64,000 bases of DNA from Streptomyces altiplanensis (GCA_003719395.1 RHMC01000016.1:1-64000), one strand, 5' to 3'. Positions 54,001 through 63,889 are shown, numbered from the stretch's first letter. The notes: generated from the letters alone by a model not told the origin. A program made the numbers and translations.

Positions 54001-54921
54001 CTAGCGAGGGAGGGCGCCGAGCAGTCGCTGCAGCGAGCCGCCCAGCCCCCACCGCGCCGCCAGCTCGTCGAGCGCCGCCGGATCCCGCGGCTCGGCCGGC
54101 AGCGCCGGGTCGAAGTCCGGCAGTGGTACGTCGGTGGCGACGCGCACCACCTTCGGCGCCACGGCGATGTAGTCCCGCGCCTCGTCCAGCCGCTTGCGCT
54201 GCGAGGGCGTCAGCTTCGACGCCGGGTCGTCGACGGCGGCCATGATTCCGGCCAGGTCGCCGTACGCGTCGAGGAGTTTGGCGGCCGTCTTCTCGCCGAT
54301 CCCGGGAACGCCCGGCAGCCCGTCGCTCGGGTCGCCGCGCAGGAGCGCCAGATCAACGTACCCGGGGCCGTTCACGGCGTACTTCCCGCGAAGCCACGCC
54401 TCGTCGGTGACCTGGAGCGAACCGACGCCCTTGAGCGGGTACAGCACCCGCACCCCACGGGCGTCGTCGACCAGCTGGTACAGGTCGCGGTCGCCGGTGA
54501 CGACGTCGACGGGCCCGGTGGCGAGGCCCGCGAGCGTCCCGATCACGTCGTCGGCCTCGTACGGGTCGACGCCCACCCGAGCGATGCCGACCGCGTCGAG
54601 CACCTCCTCGATGACCGGCACCTGGGGCGCGAGCGTGTCCGGGGTCTCCTCCGCGTCGGGTCCGGCTGCGGACTCCTGCGCGACGCGGTGCGCCTTGTAG
54701 GAGGGGATCAGCTCGACCCGCCAGTGCGGCCGCCAGTCGGCGTCCATGCAGGCGACGAGATCGTCGGGCCGGTGGTCCTGGACCAGCCGTGCGACGAAGT
54801 CGAGCAGGCCGCGTACGGCGTTGACCGGCGTACCGTCCGGGGCGCGGACGGAATCCGGGACTCCGAAGTAGGCGCGGTAGTAGAGGGAAGCGGTGTCGAG
54901 GAGCATCAGGCGTCGCGTCAC
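54001..54921 (-). CDS. 5'-3' exonuclease (Pol I N-terminal-domain type)
   Basis: A stand-alone flap endonuclease/5'-3' exonuclease of about 306 residues. Metal-binding acidic residues appear in LMLLDTASLYYRAY, LVACMDADWRPHWR, PYEADDVIGTLAG and DVVTGDRDLYQLVDD; the helix-hairpin-helix is GLPGVPGIGEKTAAKLLDAYGD. It lacks polymerase domains, and Streptomyces has a separate polA. The start is unclear: GTG 54921 (family N-terminus VTRRLMLLD), GTG 54939 or ATG 54906; none has an ideal ribosome-binding site. Role in Okazaki-fragment processing or repair is inferred from the family. Confidence 0.9.
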   Translation of the reverse strand: MTRRLMLLDTASLYYRAYFGVPDSVRAPDGTPVNAVRGLLDFVARLVQDHRPDDLVACMDADWRPHWRVELIPSYKAHRVAQESAAGPDAEETPDTLAPQVPVIEEVLDAVGIARVGVDPYEADDVIGTLAGLATGPVDVVTGDRDLYQLVDDARGVRVLYPLKGVGSLQVTDEAWLRGKYAVNGPGYVDLALLRGDPSDGLPGVPGIGEKTAAKLLDAYGDLAGIMAAVDDPASKLTPSQRKRLDEARDYIAVAPKVVRVATDVPLPDFDPALPAEPRDPAALDELAARWGLGGSLQRLLGALPR

Positions 54922-55135
54922 ACTCCGATCATGCCCCACGCCGCGAAAGTGGCTGGAAAGTGAACTGGATCACTCTTGTGTTTGGCCTGTGCGAATAGGG
55001 GCAAGTGCCGCCTCGGAGCAGACCCCATTTCGAATTCAACTTCTTGATGGGTGAAACGGGCCGAATCCGTACTGCTCCACGGCTCGCCTGCCGGGGGTGT
55101 GGTGAGCCGTTTTCGGTTCAACGCGTGAGGTGTAT

Positions 55136-56281
55136 GTGTCCAGGCTGCAAGCCGATCACTTGTACAAAGTGTTCGGCACACGACCCGAAGAGGCGGTACG
55201 CAAGCTCGAAGGCGGGGCCGGCCGTGACGAGCTGCGCGCCGACGGGACGACGGCCGCCGTGATCGACGCCTCGTTCACCGTCGAACCGGGACAGATCTTC
55301 GTGGTCATGGGACTGTCCGGATCCGGCAAGTCCACGCTGCTGCGGATGCTCAACGGGCTGCTGGAGCCGACGGCGGGCAAGGTCCTCTTCGACGGCCAGG
55401 ACCTCACCGCACTGAGCCCCGCCGCCCTGCGCGCGGTGCGCTCCTCGAAGATCAGCATGGTGTTCCAGCACTTCGCGCTCTTCCCGCACCGGAGCGTTCT
55501 CGAGAACGCCGGATACGGCCTCGAAGTACAGGGCGTCCCGCGCGCCGAGCGCGAGAAGCGCGCCACCGAGGCCCTGGAGCTCGCCGGTCTGAAGGGCTGG
55601 GAGAAGTCCTGGCCCGACGAGCTGTCCGGCGGCATGCAGCAGCGCGTCGGCCTGGCCCGCGCGCTCGCCACCGACGCCGACCTCCTGCTGATGGACGAGT
55701 CGTTCAGCGCTCTCGACCCGCTGATCCGCCGCGACATGCAGGACCAGCTGCTCGAACTCCAGAAGCGGCTGAAGAAGACCATCGTCTTCATCACCCACGA
55801 CCTCAACGAAGCCATGCGCCTCGGCGACCGCATCGCCGTCATGCGCGACGGACGCATAGTCCAGCTGGGCACCGCCGAGGACATCCTCGTCACCCCGGCC
55901 AACGACTACGTCGCCTCCTTCACCCAGGACGTGGACCGCTCCCGGGTGCTCACCGCGGGCGCCGTCATGGACGCCCCCGAGACCGTCTTCGGTACGGAGA
56001 CGGACGACGGCCGGCAGCTGCGCGACGCGCAGGACGTGCTGGACGCCGCCCCCGCGGCCGTCTCCGAGGACACTCCGGTGATCGAACTCTTCACCCCCTG
56101 CTCCACCAGCGGTGCGCCCGTCGCCGTGACCGGCGCCGACGGGAAGCTCGTCGGCGTCGTACCGCCCGCCCGGCTGCTCGCGGTGCTCGGTGAGCCCATG
56201 ACGTCGGCGGAAACCCCCTGGGACACAGTGCCCGGCGACTCCACGAGCGACTCCGCGAGCAAGGTGGTCACCGGTGCCTAG
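55136..56281 (+). CDS. glycine betaine/proline ABC transporter ATP-binding protein
   Basis: A 381-residue ProV/OpuAA-type ATPase. Walker A is GLSGSGKST, the Q-loop VFQHFALFPHRSV, signature LSGGMQQRVGLARAL, Walker B LLLMDESFSALD, and the H-loop FITHDLNEAMRLGD. The C-terminus is a CBS-like extension of about 110 residues that senses ionic strength in OpuA. GTG 55136 after GAGG is chosen over GTG 55130. Its end overlaps the start of the permease gene by 8 nt. Drives uptake of osmoprotectants. Confidence 0.93.
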   Translation: MSRLQADHLYKVFGTRPEEAVRKLEGGAGRDELRADGTTAAVIDASFTVEPGQIFVVMGLSGSGKSTLLRMLNGLLEPTAGKVLFDGQDLTALSPAALRAVRSSKISMVFQHFALFPHRSVLENAGYGLEVQGVPRAEREKRATEALELAGLKGWEKSWPDELSGGMQQRVGLARALATDADLLLMDESFSALDPLIRRDMQDQLLELQKRLKKTIVFITHDLNEAMRLGDRIAVMRDGRIVQLGTAEDILVTPANDYVASFTQDVDRSRVLTAGAVMDAPETVFGTETDDGRQLRDAQDVLDAAPAAVSEDTPVIELFTPCSTSGAPVAVTGADGKLVGVVPPARLLAVLGEPMTSAETPWDTVPGDSTSDSASKVVTGA

Positions 56282-58902
56282 GATCCCCATGGGCGAGTGG
56301 GTCAACAACGCCGTCGACTGGCTCCAGACCCACCTCTCCCCGGTCTTCGACGCGGCCAGCACCGTCATCAGCGGCATGCAGGACGGCATCTACTCCGTCC
56401 TCGCCGCCCCCGAACCGCTGCTGCTCGCCGGCATCCTCGCCGTCGTCGCGTGCTGGCTGCGCGGCCTGACCGCCGGCGTCCTCGCCTTCGCCGGCTTCGC
56501 GCTGATCGACTCGATCGAGATGTGGGACGACGCCATGTCGACCCTGTCGCTCGTGCTCGTCGCGACCATCATCACGCTCGTGATCGCCGTTCCCCTGGGC
56601 ATCTGGTCCGCGCGCTCCAAGACGGTCAGCGCCGTGACGCGTCCCGTCATGGACTTCATGCAGACCATGCCGGCGATGGTCTACCTGATCCCCGGCGTGC
56701 TCTTCTTCGGCGTCGGCGCGGTCCCCGGCATCATCGCGACGATCATCTTCGCGCTGCCCCCGGGCGTCCGTATGACCGAGCTCGGCATCCGCCAGGTCGA
56801 CGGCGAGCTCGTCGAGGCCGCCGAGGCGTTCGGCACGAGCCCGCGCAACACCCTGCTGCGCGTGCAGCTCCCGCTCGCGCTGCCGACGATCATGGCCGGC
56901 GTCAACCAGGTCATCATGCTGGGCCTGTCCATGGTGGTCATCGCCGGCATGGTCGGCGCGGGCGGCCTGGGCGGCGCGGTCTACCGCGCGCTCGGCAACA
57001 TCGACGTCGGTCTCGGCTTCGAGGCCGGTCTGTCCATCGTCATCCTGGCCATGTACCTCGACCGGATGACCGGCGCCCTGGGCCACCAGGTCTCTCCGCT
57101 CGGCCGCCGTGCGCTGGCCAAGGCCATGGCCGTGAAGGGCGGGCTGAAGATCTGGAACTACCGCCCGCAGCGTCGTCGCGATCACCGGCGTCGTCGTCCT
57201 CGCCCTCGTCGCGGGCGGCCTGAGCCTGTTCGGCGGGACCACGTCCGCCACCGCCGACGACGACCCCATGAACGTCGGCAAGGGCAAGAAGATCTCCATG
57301 GGCTACATCCCGTGGGACGAGGGCATCGCCTCCACCTTCCTCTGGAAGGAGCTGCTGGAGCGGCGCGGCTACGAGGTCGACGCCAAGCAGTACGAGGCGG
57401 GCTCGCTCTACACCGGCCAGTCCACCGGCCAGATCGACATCCAGACCGATGCCTGGCTGCCGGTCACCCACGAGAAGTACTGGGCGAAGTACCAGGACAA
57501 GCTGGAGGACATGGGCTCCTGGTACGGCCCGACCTCCCTGGAGCTGTCCGTCCCCTCGTACATGAAGGGCGTCGACTCCCTCGAGGACCTCAAGGGCCGG
57601 TCGGAGAAGTTCAAGGGCCGCATCATCGGCATCGAGCCCAGCGCCGGAATGATGGGCCTCCTCAAGGACAAGGTCCTGGGGGAGTACGGCCTGGAGGACG
57701 AGTACAAGGTCGTCGACGGCTCCACGCCCGGCATGCTCGCCGAGCTGAAGCGCGCGTACGCCAAGAAGGAGCCCGTCGTCACCACGCTGTGGTCCCCGCA
57801 CTGGGCGTACAGCACCTACGACCTGAAGAAGCTCAAGGACCCGAAGGGGGCCTGGGGCAAGGGCGACGGCGTGCACACGCTGACCCGCAAGGGCTTCTCC
57901 GACGAGAACCCGGCCGTCGGCAAGTGGCTCAAGAACTTCAAGATGACCGAGAAGCAGCTCACGGACCTCGAGGCGAAGATCCAGGCGGGCGGCAAGGGCA
58001 AGGAGCAGGACGCCGTCCGCGCCTGGCTCGGGGAGAACCCGGGCCTCGCCGACAAGTGGGCTCCCGTCGCCAAGACCTCCAAGGCCGCCAACGGCAAGGA
58101 CGAGCGCGACCGCGCGATCGAGATGGCCTGGTTCCCGTGGGAGGAGGACATCGCCGCCACGTACCTGTGGAAGGAAGTCCTCGAAGAGCGCGGCTACACG
58201 GTCAACCTCAAGCAGTTCGAGGTCGGCCCGATGTACGCCGCGATGGCCCGCGGCCAGGTCGACGTGCAGCTCGACGGCTGGCTGCCGTACACGCAGAAGA
58301 ACTACTGGGACAAGTACGGCGACAAGCTGACCGACATCGGTTCCTGGTACGGGCCGACGTCGATCGAGGTCGCGGTCCCCTCGTACGTCAAGGACGTCAG
58401 GACCCTCGAGGACCTCAAGGGCAAGGGCGAGAAGTTCAAGGGCCGCATCATCGGCATCGAGCCGGGCACGGCGACGATGGAGAACCTCAAGGAGAACGTC
58501 CTCCCCGGCTACGGCCTGGACGAGGAGTACGAGGTCGTCGACGGCTCCACGCCCGGCATGCTCGCCGAGCTGAAGCGCGCGTACGCCAAGAAGGAGCCCG
58601 TCGCGGTCCTCCTGTGGACCCCGCACTGGGCGTACAGCGAGTACCCGATGACCAAGCTGAAGGACTCGAAGAAGCTCTTCGGCGAGGGCGACCGGCTGCA
58701 CATCATCGGCAGCGGGGAGTTCCCGGCGAACTACCCGCGGCTGACCGAGTGGTTCAAGGACTTCAAGCTGACCGAGAAGCAGCTCGGCGGCCTGGAGAAC
58801 GAGATCCAGAAGCGCGGCACGGGACATGAGGAAGAAGCCGTGAAGGCCTGGATGAAGGAGAACCCGGGCATTGCGCAGGAGATGGCGCCGACCGCGGGCT
58901 GA
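56274..58902 (+). CDS. glycine betaine transporter: permease fused to two substrate-binding domains, frameshifted
   Basis: A fusion of about 876 residues. The first 300 form an OpuAB/ProW-type permease with about six helices and the EAA-like loop VEAAEAFGTSPRNTLLRVQLPLALPTIMAGVNQ. A membrane helix (VVAITGVVVLALVAGGLSLF) then leads to two tandem OpuAC domains outside (about 330-595 and 610-870), each with GYIPWDEGI/AWFPWEEDI, SWYGPTS, RIIGIEP and VDGSTPGMLAELKRAYAKKE. One base is inserted or two lost near 57172, within a codon run just before the linking helix. GTG 56274 after AAGGTGG. A 72-bp perfect repeat links the two binding domains (57707-57778 and 58532-58603). The fused layout matches the S. 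coelicolor SCO1620 transporter as I recall it. Confidence 0.9.
57707..57778 (+). repeat. 72-bp perfect direct repeat, copy 1 (in first binding domain)
   Basis: Identical to 58532-58603, 825 bp away. It encodes VVDGSTPGMLAELKRAYAKK, the ligand-pocket segment. The offset is a multiple of three. Confidence 0.9.
58532..58603 (+). repeat. 72-bp perfect direct repeat, copy 2 (in second binding domain)
   Basis: Identical to 57707-57778; recombination between the copies would delete exactly 275 codons in frame. Confidence 0.9.
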
Positions 58903-58924
58903 TCCGCGGCAGCCATACCATCGA

Positions 58925-58960
58925 GGGGTGGGCATCGCCTTGTGGCGAAGCCCACCCCTT
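58925..58960 (+). terminator. terminator after betaine transporter operon
   Basis: GGGGTGGGC (58925-58933) and GCCCACCCC (58950-58958) with an inner TCGCC/GGCGA stem and TTGT loop. Confidence 0.75.
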
Positions 58961-59072
58961 GGTGCTGTCCTGGACTGAGGGCCTTGTCTGACGTATGTAC
59001 GAAACCGGCGAGTGAAGCTGCGTAGGCTGCACTCAGTGTCGACCGCCACGAGACAGGGAGGGAGCCGGAGCG

Positions 59073-59675
59073 ATGGACGACAAGGAAACTCTTCGGGTCG
59101 GTACGGCCGTCCGGAGGCGTCGCAAGTCGCTGGCCCTCACCCTGGCCACGGTCGCGGCCCGCAGCGGACTCTCGGTGCCGTTCCTGAGCCAGATCGAGAA
59201 CGAGCGTGCCAGACCCAGCACCCGCTCCCTGGAGCGGGTGGCCGAGGCGCTGGAGACCACGGCGGCAGAGCTGACGGCCGCCGCCGACCTGGGGCGTACG
59301 GTCGATGTCGTACGGGCCGGGGAGGACGACGGCGGCGGCGCGGGCGTGCGGTGCGTGGTGCGCGGCCGGCACCAGCTGCGCGCCACCGAGTACACCGGGG
59401 AGCAGGACACCGGGCGCGAGTTCCAGCACCACGGCGACGAGCTGATGTACATCGCGGAGGGCGCCGCCGAGGTGGAGGCGGAAGGCCGGGCGTACCGCCT
59501 GGAGCGCGGTGACACGCTGTTCCTGTCCGGTGGCGTACCGCACCGGTGGCGGGCGACCGAGCCGGGTACCCGGATCCTCGTCGTCGCGGCGGCCGGCACC
59601 GTCGGACACGAGGGCGACGGCCCGACGGCCGGCCCGGCCGCGGCGGCCACGACGGCTGACGGAGGGCGGCACCCC
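59073..59675 (+). CDS. XRE-family regulator with cupin domain (reads into next gene)
   Basis: A regulator of about 200 residues. The N-terminal Cro/CI HTH reads RRRRKSLALTLATVAARSGLSVPFLSQIENERARPSTRSLERVAEAL; the C-terminal cupin contains EFQHHGDELMYIAEGAAEVEAEG and GDTLFLSGGVPHRWRA. Such proteins sense small ligands and repress catabolic or transport genes. ATG 59073 after GGGAG. No stop occurs before the next gene: the frame runs through an Ala/Gly/Thr-rich stretch directly into MRVVSLVPSLT at 59676. A true fusion is possible, but GGAGGG before that ATG and the orthologues suggest two genes and either a lost stop or a frameshift. The end given is therefore nominal. Confidence 0.8.
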
Positions 59676-60385
59676 ATGCGCGTCGTCTCCCTCGTGCCGT
59701 CCCTCACGGAAGCCGTGGCCGTCAGCGCGCCCGGCCTGCTCGTCGGGGCGACCGACTGGTGCAGCCACCCGGCGGACCTCGACGTCGTACGGATCGGCGG
59801 CACCAAGAACCCGGACGTCGACGCGATCCTGCGGCTGCGTCCCGACCTCGTCGTCGCCAACGAGGAGGAGAACCGCGAGCCCGACCTCGCCGCCCTGCGG
59901 CAGGCCGGGATCACCGTCATGGTCACTGTGGTCCGGGACCTGCCCGGGGCCTTCGCCGAGCTGGAGCGCGTGCTGGCCGACGGCTGCGGGCTGAGTGCCC
60001 GCCCCGCCTGGCTCGACGCGCACAGGAGGCATGGGACGCGGCCCGGCCGCAGGCCCCGCGCCTGAAGGCGGTCGTGCCCGTCTGGCGCAGGCCGTGGATG
60101 GTCCTCGGCCGCGACACCTTCGCCGGAGACCTGCTGGCCCGGCTCGGCGTCGACCACCTCCACGCCGGCCACCCCGAGCGCTATCCGCGCATCCCCCTCG
60201 GCGAACTGCGCGCGGCCGGGGCCGACTTGGTCGTCCTGCCGGACGAGCCCTACCGCTTCACGGCCGGTGACGGGCCCGAGGCGTTTCCCGGGCTGCCCGC
60301 CGCGCTCGTCAGCGGGCGTCATCTCACGTGGTACGGGCCGTCGTTGGCCGAGGCGCCCCGGGTGCTGCGAGCAGCGCTCCGCTGA
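59676..60385 (+). CDS. helical-backbone metal-receptor / BtuF-like binding protein, frameshifted
   Basis: About 237 residues of the cobalamin/siderophore-type binding fold: MRVVSLVPSLTEAVAV, GLLVGATDWCSHPADL, RIGGTKNPDVDAILRLRPDLVVANEEENREPDLAAL, then after the break ARLGVDHLHAGHPERYPRIPLGELRAAGADLVVLPDEPY. There is no signal peptide or lipobox, so the protein appears cytoplasmic, odd for a binding protein. One base is missing near 60018. ATG 59676 after GGAGGG. It follows the XRE-cupin gene without a stop, and its 3' end overlaps the convergent TDT gene by 62 bp. Ligand unknown. Confidence 0.8.
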
Positions 60386-61462
60386 CCAGGCCGCGCAGCG
60401 TACGGAACCCGGCCACCGCCCAGGCGACGACGAGCGCCGCGTACAGGCCGGCCGCCAGCCAGCCGAGGGCGTCGAGCCCGGTGTGGCGGGCGAGCCCGGC
60501 GGCGCCCGTCACGCACGTACCGACGGGGAAGGTGAACGCCCACCACGTCATGGTGAACGGCATGCCGCCGCGGGCCGCCCTGACCACCATCGCCGCGGCG
60601 AGCGCCAGCCACAGCAGGGCGAAGCCCATGACGGGCACGCCGTCGAGCACGGCGAAGGCGCCGAGCGCGCGTGCGTACGGCGCTCCGACTGCGCCCGGGG
60701 CCACGTCCGCGAGCGAGTTGACCGCCGTGGTGGACTGGCCGAGCGGCCCGAGGGCGAGGAACAGCGTCGGCGTCAGCGCGAGCGGCAGCGGGCCGTGGTG
60801 GAGGAGGCGGGCGAGGACCAGCGGCAGCATCAGCAGTGTGGCGAGCAGGCTGAGCCCGAACATCGCGTAGCAGGCGAGCAGCATCGCCTCCCGCCACTGG
60901 CCCTCGGGCAGATGCGGTACCAGCTGCGGGCCGAGCGCCGCCGAGACCATCGGTGCCACCACCGGCAGCAGCCACACGGGGGAGGCGCTGCCGGGCTCGA
61001 CCCGGTGGCGTACGACCATCAGGTACGGGACCACGACGGCGGCCGCCAGACCGACGGCCGTCCCCACGCACCACAGCGCCGCCCCGGCGGACAGGGCGGC
61101 TGCGGCGCCGACGACGTCCCCGCCGACCGTCACGGTGCGCCGCCGACCGCGAGCAGCGCCATGGACAGGCAGCCGTAAAAGGGAGCGACGGCGGGGTCGA
61201 GGAGATGCGCCTTTGCCTGGTCGCGGTGGTACGCCCAGTGACCGGCGCGCGCGGCGAGCAGCACACCGAGCAGCACCGCGGACAGCCCCCAGACGAGGAC
61301 GCAGGCCGCGCGCAGACCGGGGACGGCGAGGGGGAGGGCGGCTCCGGCGTTGGCGACGACGGCGGTGCCCATCACCGTGGCGTACCAGTTGGGGCCGAGG
61401 TGGCGCAGCGCGGGCAGGCGCGGGGCGGCGAGGAGGGGGCGCGGCTGCGCATAGGTGGCCAT
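60324..61462 (-). CDS. TDT-family transporter (tellurite-resistance/dicarboxylate type), frameshifted
   Basis: An integral membrane protein of about 379 residues with roughly ten helices. The first part from ATG 61462 (GGGTGG upstream) contains HLGPNWYATVMGTAVVANAGAALPLAVPGLR, the family start; the second contains PVWLLPVVAPMVSAALGPQLVPHLPEGQWREAMLLACYAMFGLSLL and MTWWAFTFPVGTC. The family includes TehA, SLAC1 anion channels and yeast Ssu1 sulphite pumps; substrate not deducible. One base is lost near 61137. It is divergent from the LysR-type gene, which probably controls it. Confidence 0.85.
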
Positions 61463-61510
61463 ACGCCCACCCTGGGCGTAAGGAACGGCCCCCACCAGGG
61501 ACGATAAGCC

Positions 61511-61535
61511 TATGAGGCCATAAACTGAGGTTATG
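61511..61535. promoter_or_regulatory. overlapping dyads in the lysR-type/TDT intergenic region
   Basis: TATG-AGGC-CATA (61511-61522) and CATAA-N7-TTATG (61519-61535) overlap, the second spanning the LysR-type start codon. Palindromes of this size in a divergent promoter suit a LysR-type autoregulator. Confidence 0.45.
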
Positions 61536-62477
61536 AGCGCTCATGCCCCCGCCTCCGGCGACAGACCACCGCTCGCCCACCGGGTGCCCGATCTCGGGGC
61601 CATCGAGCTGCTGCTCGCCGTCGCCCGGCTCGGCAGCCTGGGGCGCGCTGCGCGGGAGCTCGGTGTCAGCCAGCCCGCCGCGAGCAGCCGTATCCGCTCC
61701 ATGGAACGGCAGCTCGGGGTCGCCCTCGTCGACCGCTCGCCGCGCGCTCGCGCCTCACCGAAGCGGGCCACCGCCGTCACCGACTGGGCGCGCCGGGTCG
61801 TGGAGGCGGCCGAGGCCTTCGACGCGGGGGCGCAGGCGCTGCGCGGCCGACGGGACTCGCGGCTGCGGGTCGCGGCCTGCATGACGATCGCCGAGTACCT
61901 GCTGCCGGGCTGGCTGATCGCGCTGCGCGGACAGCGCCCCGGTACGGCGGTCTCGCTGCTCGCCGGCAACTCCGCCGCCGTCGCCCAGCGGCTGCTCACC
62001 GGCGAGGCCGACCTGGGCTTCGTGGAGGGCCTGGCGGTGCCGGACGGGCTCGACGCGTCGTCATCGGCACGACCGGCTCATCGTGGTCACGGCCCCGGCC
62101 CATCCCTGGGCGCGCAGCGCCGTGCGGTGGGCGCGCGGGAACTGGCCGAGGCCCCCTCTTCCTGCGCGAGCAGGGGCTCCGGCACCCGGCAGGTCCTGGA
62201 CGCGGCGCTCGCCGGGTACGGCGGTCTCGCCGTACCCCTCCTCGAACTCGCCTCCACCACGGCGGTGAAGGCGGCGGCCGTCAGCGGCGCGGGCCCCAGC
62301 GTGCTCAGCGAGCTGGCCGTGGGCGAGGAGCTGGCCTCCCGCCGCCTCGTCGAGGTCCCGGTCGAGGGCGTCCCGATGCGCCGCGATCTGCGCGCGGTCT
62401 GGCCGACGGGCCCCCGGCCCACGGGACCCGCGCGGGACCTGCTGGCGCTGGCGCGCCCCGCTCCGGGCAAGGGCTGA
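61533..62477 (+). CDS. LysR-family transcriptional regulator, compensating frameshifts
   Basis: A 314-residue continuous frame. The N-terminal HTH is AIELLLAVARLGSLGRAARELGVSQPAASSRIRSMERQLGVALVDRS. The effector domain has GWLIALRGQRPGTAVSLLAGNSAAVAQRLLTGEADLGFVEGL and GSGTRQVLDAALAGYGG. Two patches are in the wrong frame: about 61742-61786, where SRLTEAG is readable in another frame, and about 62060-62170, where RLIVVTAPAHPWAR appears in another frame. At least four balancing indels are needed. ATG 61533 is embedded in a palindrome. Probably regulates the divergent TDT transporter and itself. Confidence 0.85.
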   Translation: MSAHAPASGDRPPLAHRVPDLGAIELLLAVARLGSLGRAARELGVSQPAASSRIRSMERQLGVALVDRSPRARASPKRATAVTDWARRVVEAAEAFDAGAQALRGRRDSRLRVAACMTIAEYLLPGWLIALRGQRPGTAVSLLAGNSAAVAQRLLTGEADLGFVEGLAVPDGLDASSSARPAHRGHGPGPSLGAQRRAVGARELAEAPSSCASRGSGTRQVLDAALAGYGGLAVPLLELASTTAVKAAAVSGAGPSVLSELAVGEELASRRLVEVPVEGVPMRRDLRAVWPTGPRPTGPARDLLALARPAPGKG

Positions 62478-62513
62478 CTGTTTGTCACGGCTGTGAGCGG
62501 ATACCCGAAAGCC

Positions 62514-62951
62514 ATGACTGAACAGGACAAGAACGCGAAGACCAGGACGACCACAGCCCGTACGGCCAACGGCGCCACCGGAAAGGCCGCGGGCGCCGCC
62601 GGTTCCGCCAAGGCCGCCGCCACCGGCGCCGCCGGCAAGGCGGAGGACGCCGCGGGTACCGCGAAGGCGGGCGCCGGCGACGTCACGGGAAAGGCCGCCC
62701 AGGTGGCCGGTTCCGCGAAGGCGGCCGGCGTCAAGGGAGTCGAAGTGAGCCGCCAGGCTCTGGAGTCCACGGCCGGCAAGGTCGCGTCGACCGCGTCCAC
62801 CGCATGGGTGCTGCTCAACGCGCGCAAGGCCGTCATCGCGGGTGCCGGCGCGGGTGCGGTGGCCATCGGCGCCGCCTCGTTCGTGGCGGGCCGCAAGGTC
62901 GAACAGCGCTCCCTGGGCCCGATCAGCCGCATGCTGGCCGGCCGCATCTGA
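62514..62951 (+). CDS. low-complexity Ala/Gly/Lys-rich protein with C-terminal membrane segment
   Basis: A 145-residue protein built of irregular repeats such as GKAAGAAGSAKAAATGAAGKAEDAAGTAKAGAGDVTGKAAQ, resembling late-embryogenesis/apolipoprotein-like amphipathic helices. A C-terminal hydrophobic segment AVIAGAGAGAVAIGAASFVAG ends in a basic tail. ATG 62514 (GAAAG nearby) is chosen; GTG 62493 is in frame. Not recognised as a named family. Membrane-associated, possibly stress-protective or structural (inference from composition only). Codon bias looks genuine. Confidence 0.6.
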   Translation: MTEQDKNAKTRTTTARTANGATGKAAGAAGSAKAAATGAAGKAEDAAGTAKAGAGDVTGKAAQVAGSAKAAGVKGVEVSRQALESTAGKVASTASTAWVLLNARKAVIAGAGAGAVAIGAASFVAGRKVEQRSLGPISRMLAGRI

Positions 62952-63116
62952 TCCCGGCCGGGGAATTCATCCACAGGGCGGGGCCACTCGGGCCGCCGGG
63001 CCGGGAGAAACACCGGGCAACGGCTCCCGAAGGCCCCGCCCCTGCGCCCTGGGTGCCAACGGCCCCGCCCCGCCGCCGCTTCGTGCGCGAGTCCCCGCGA
63101 AGGCCCGTCGCCGCCG

Positions 63117-63834
63117 TCAGGCCCAAAGCTGTGGCTCACGGAGCGACGACGGCCGGTCGACGGCGGCCGCCACCAGTGCCTCCATCACCCGGAGGTCGTC
63201 GCCCATCTCCGGGTGCCACTGGACGCCTAGCACCCACGCCCCGCCGGGCAGTTCGACGGCCTCCGGCGTCCCGTCGGCGGCGTACGCCGACATCACCAGG
63301 CCGTCGCCGAGCCGGTCGACTGCCTGGTGGTGGTACGTCGGCACACCGCTCTCCTCCGGTACGACCGACGCGTAGCGCGTGCCGGGCACCGGCTTCACCG
63401 CGTGCTCGCCGAGGACTCCGGGCCCCGCGGTGTGGCCGTCCAGGTGCTGGACGAGTGTGCCGCCGAGTGCGACGTTCAGCAGTTGCATGCCCCGGCAGAT
63501 GCCGAGCAGCGGCGTACCGGACGTCAGAGCGGCCTCGATCAGGGCGAGTTCCCACGCGTCCCGCTCCCGGGCCGGCGGCCCGGTGCGAGGGTCCGGCTCG
63601 GCCCCGTACCGTACGGGCTCGACATCGGCGCCGCCCGCGACGTCACCAGGCCGTCGAGGCGGCCACCACACCGGCGGCGTACGACGGCGAGTCGGGCGGC
63701 ACCATCGCCGCGAGGCCGCCCGCCGCCTGCACGAGGCGCGGGTAGGCGGCCGGGAGCAGCGCGGCGGGCATGTCCCAGACACCCCACCGGGCAGGCTGCA
63801 GGTAGGTGCTGATGCCGATGAGCGGCTTGGACAC
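63117..63834 (-). CDS. gamma-glutamyl-gamma-aminobutyrate hydrolase family (class I glutamine amidotransferase), frameshifted
   Basis: About 239 residues of the PuuD-like peptidase C26 family, hydrolysing gamma-glutamyl amides. The N-terminus SKPLIGISTYLQPARWGVWDMPAALLP is family-typical; catalytic Cys lies in LLGICRGMQLLN and the His/Glu in VLGVQWHPEMGDD. Between about 63632 and 63660 two indels separate VVAA, LDGLV and VAGGADVEPVRYG. GTG 63834 after GGAGGATCT. It follows an amino-acid permease fragment. By recall, the S. coelicolor neighbour is glnA4 (gamma-glutamylethanolamide synthetase), so the enzyme may complete monoamine use by releasing glutamate. That gene is not in this window. Confidence 0.85.
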
Positions 63835-63843
63835 AGATCCTCC

Positions 63844-63889
63844 GGTCGGTCGTGCTCAGGGTCGGTCGTGCTCGGAGCCGGTCCTGCTC
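63844..63889. repeat. 16-bp tandem repeats before the amidotransferase gene
   Basis: GGTCGGTCGTGCTC occurs at 63844-63857 and 63860-63873 and a degenerate third copy ends at 63889, period 16. It fills most of the short gap to the permease gene. Confidence 0.55.
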
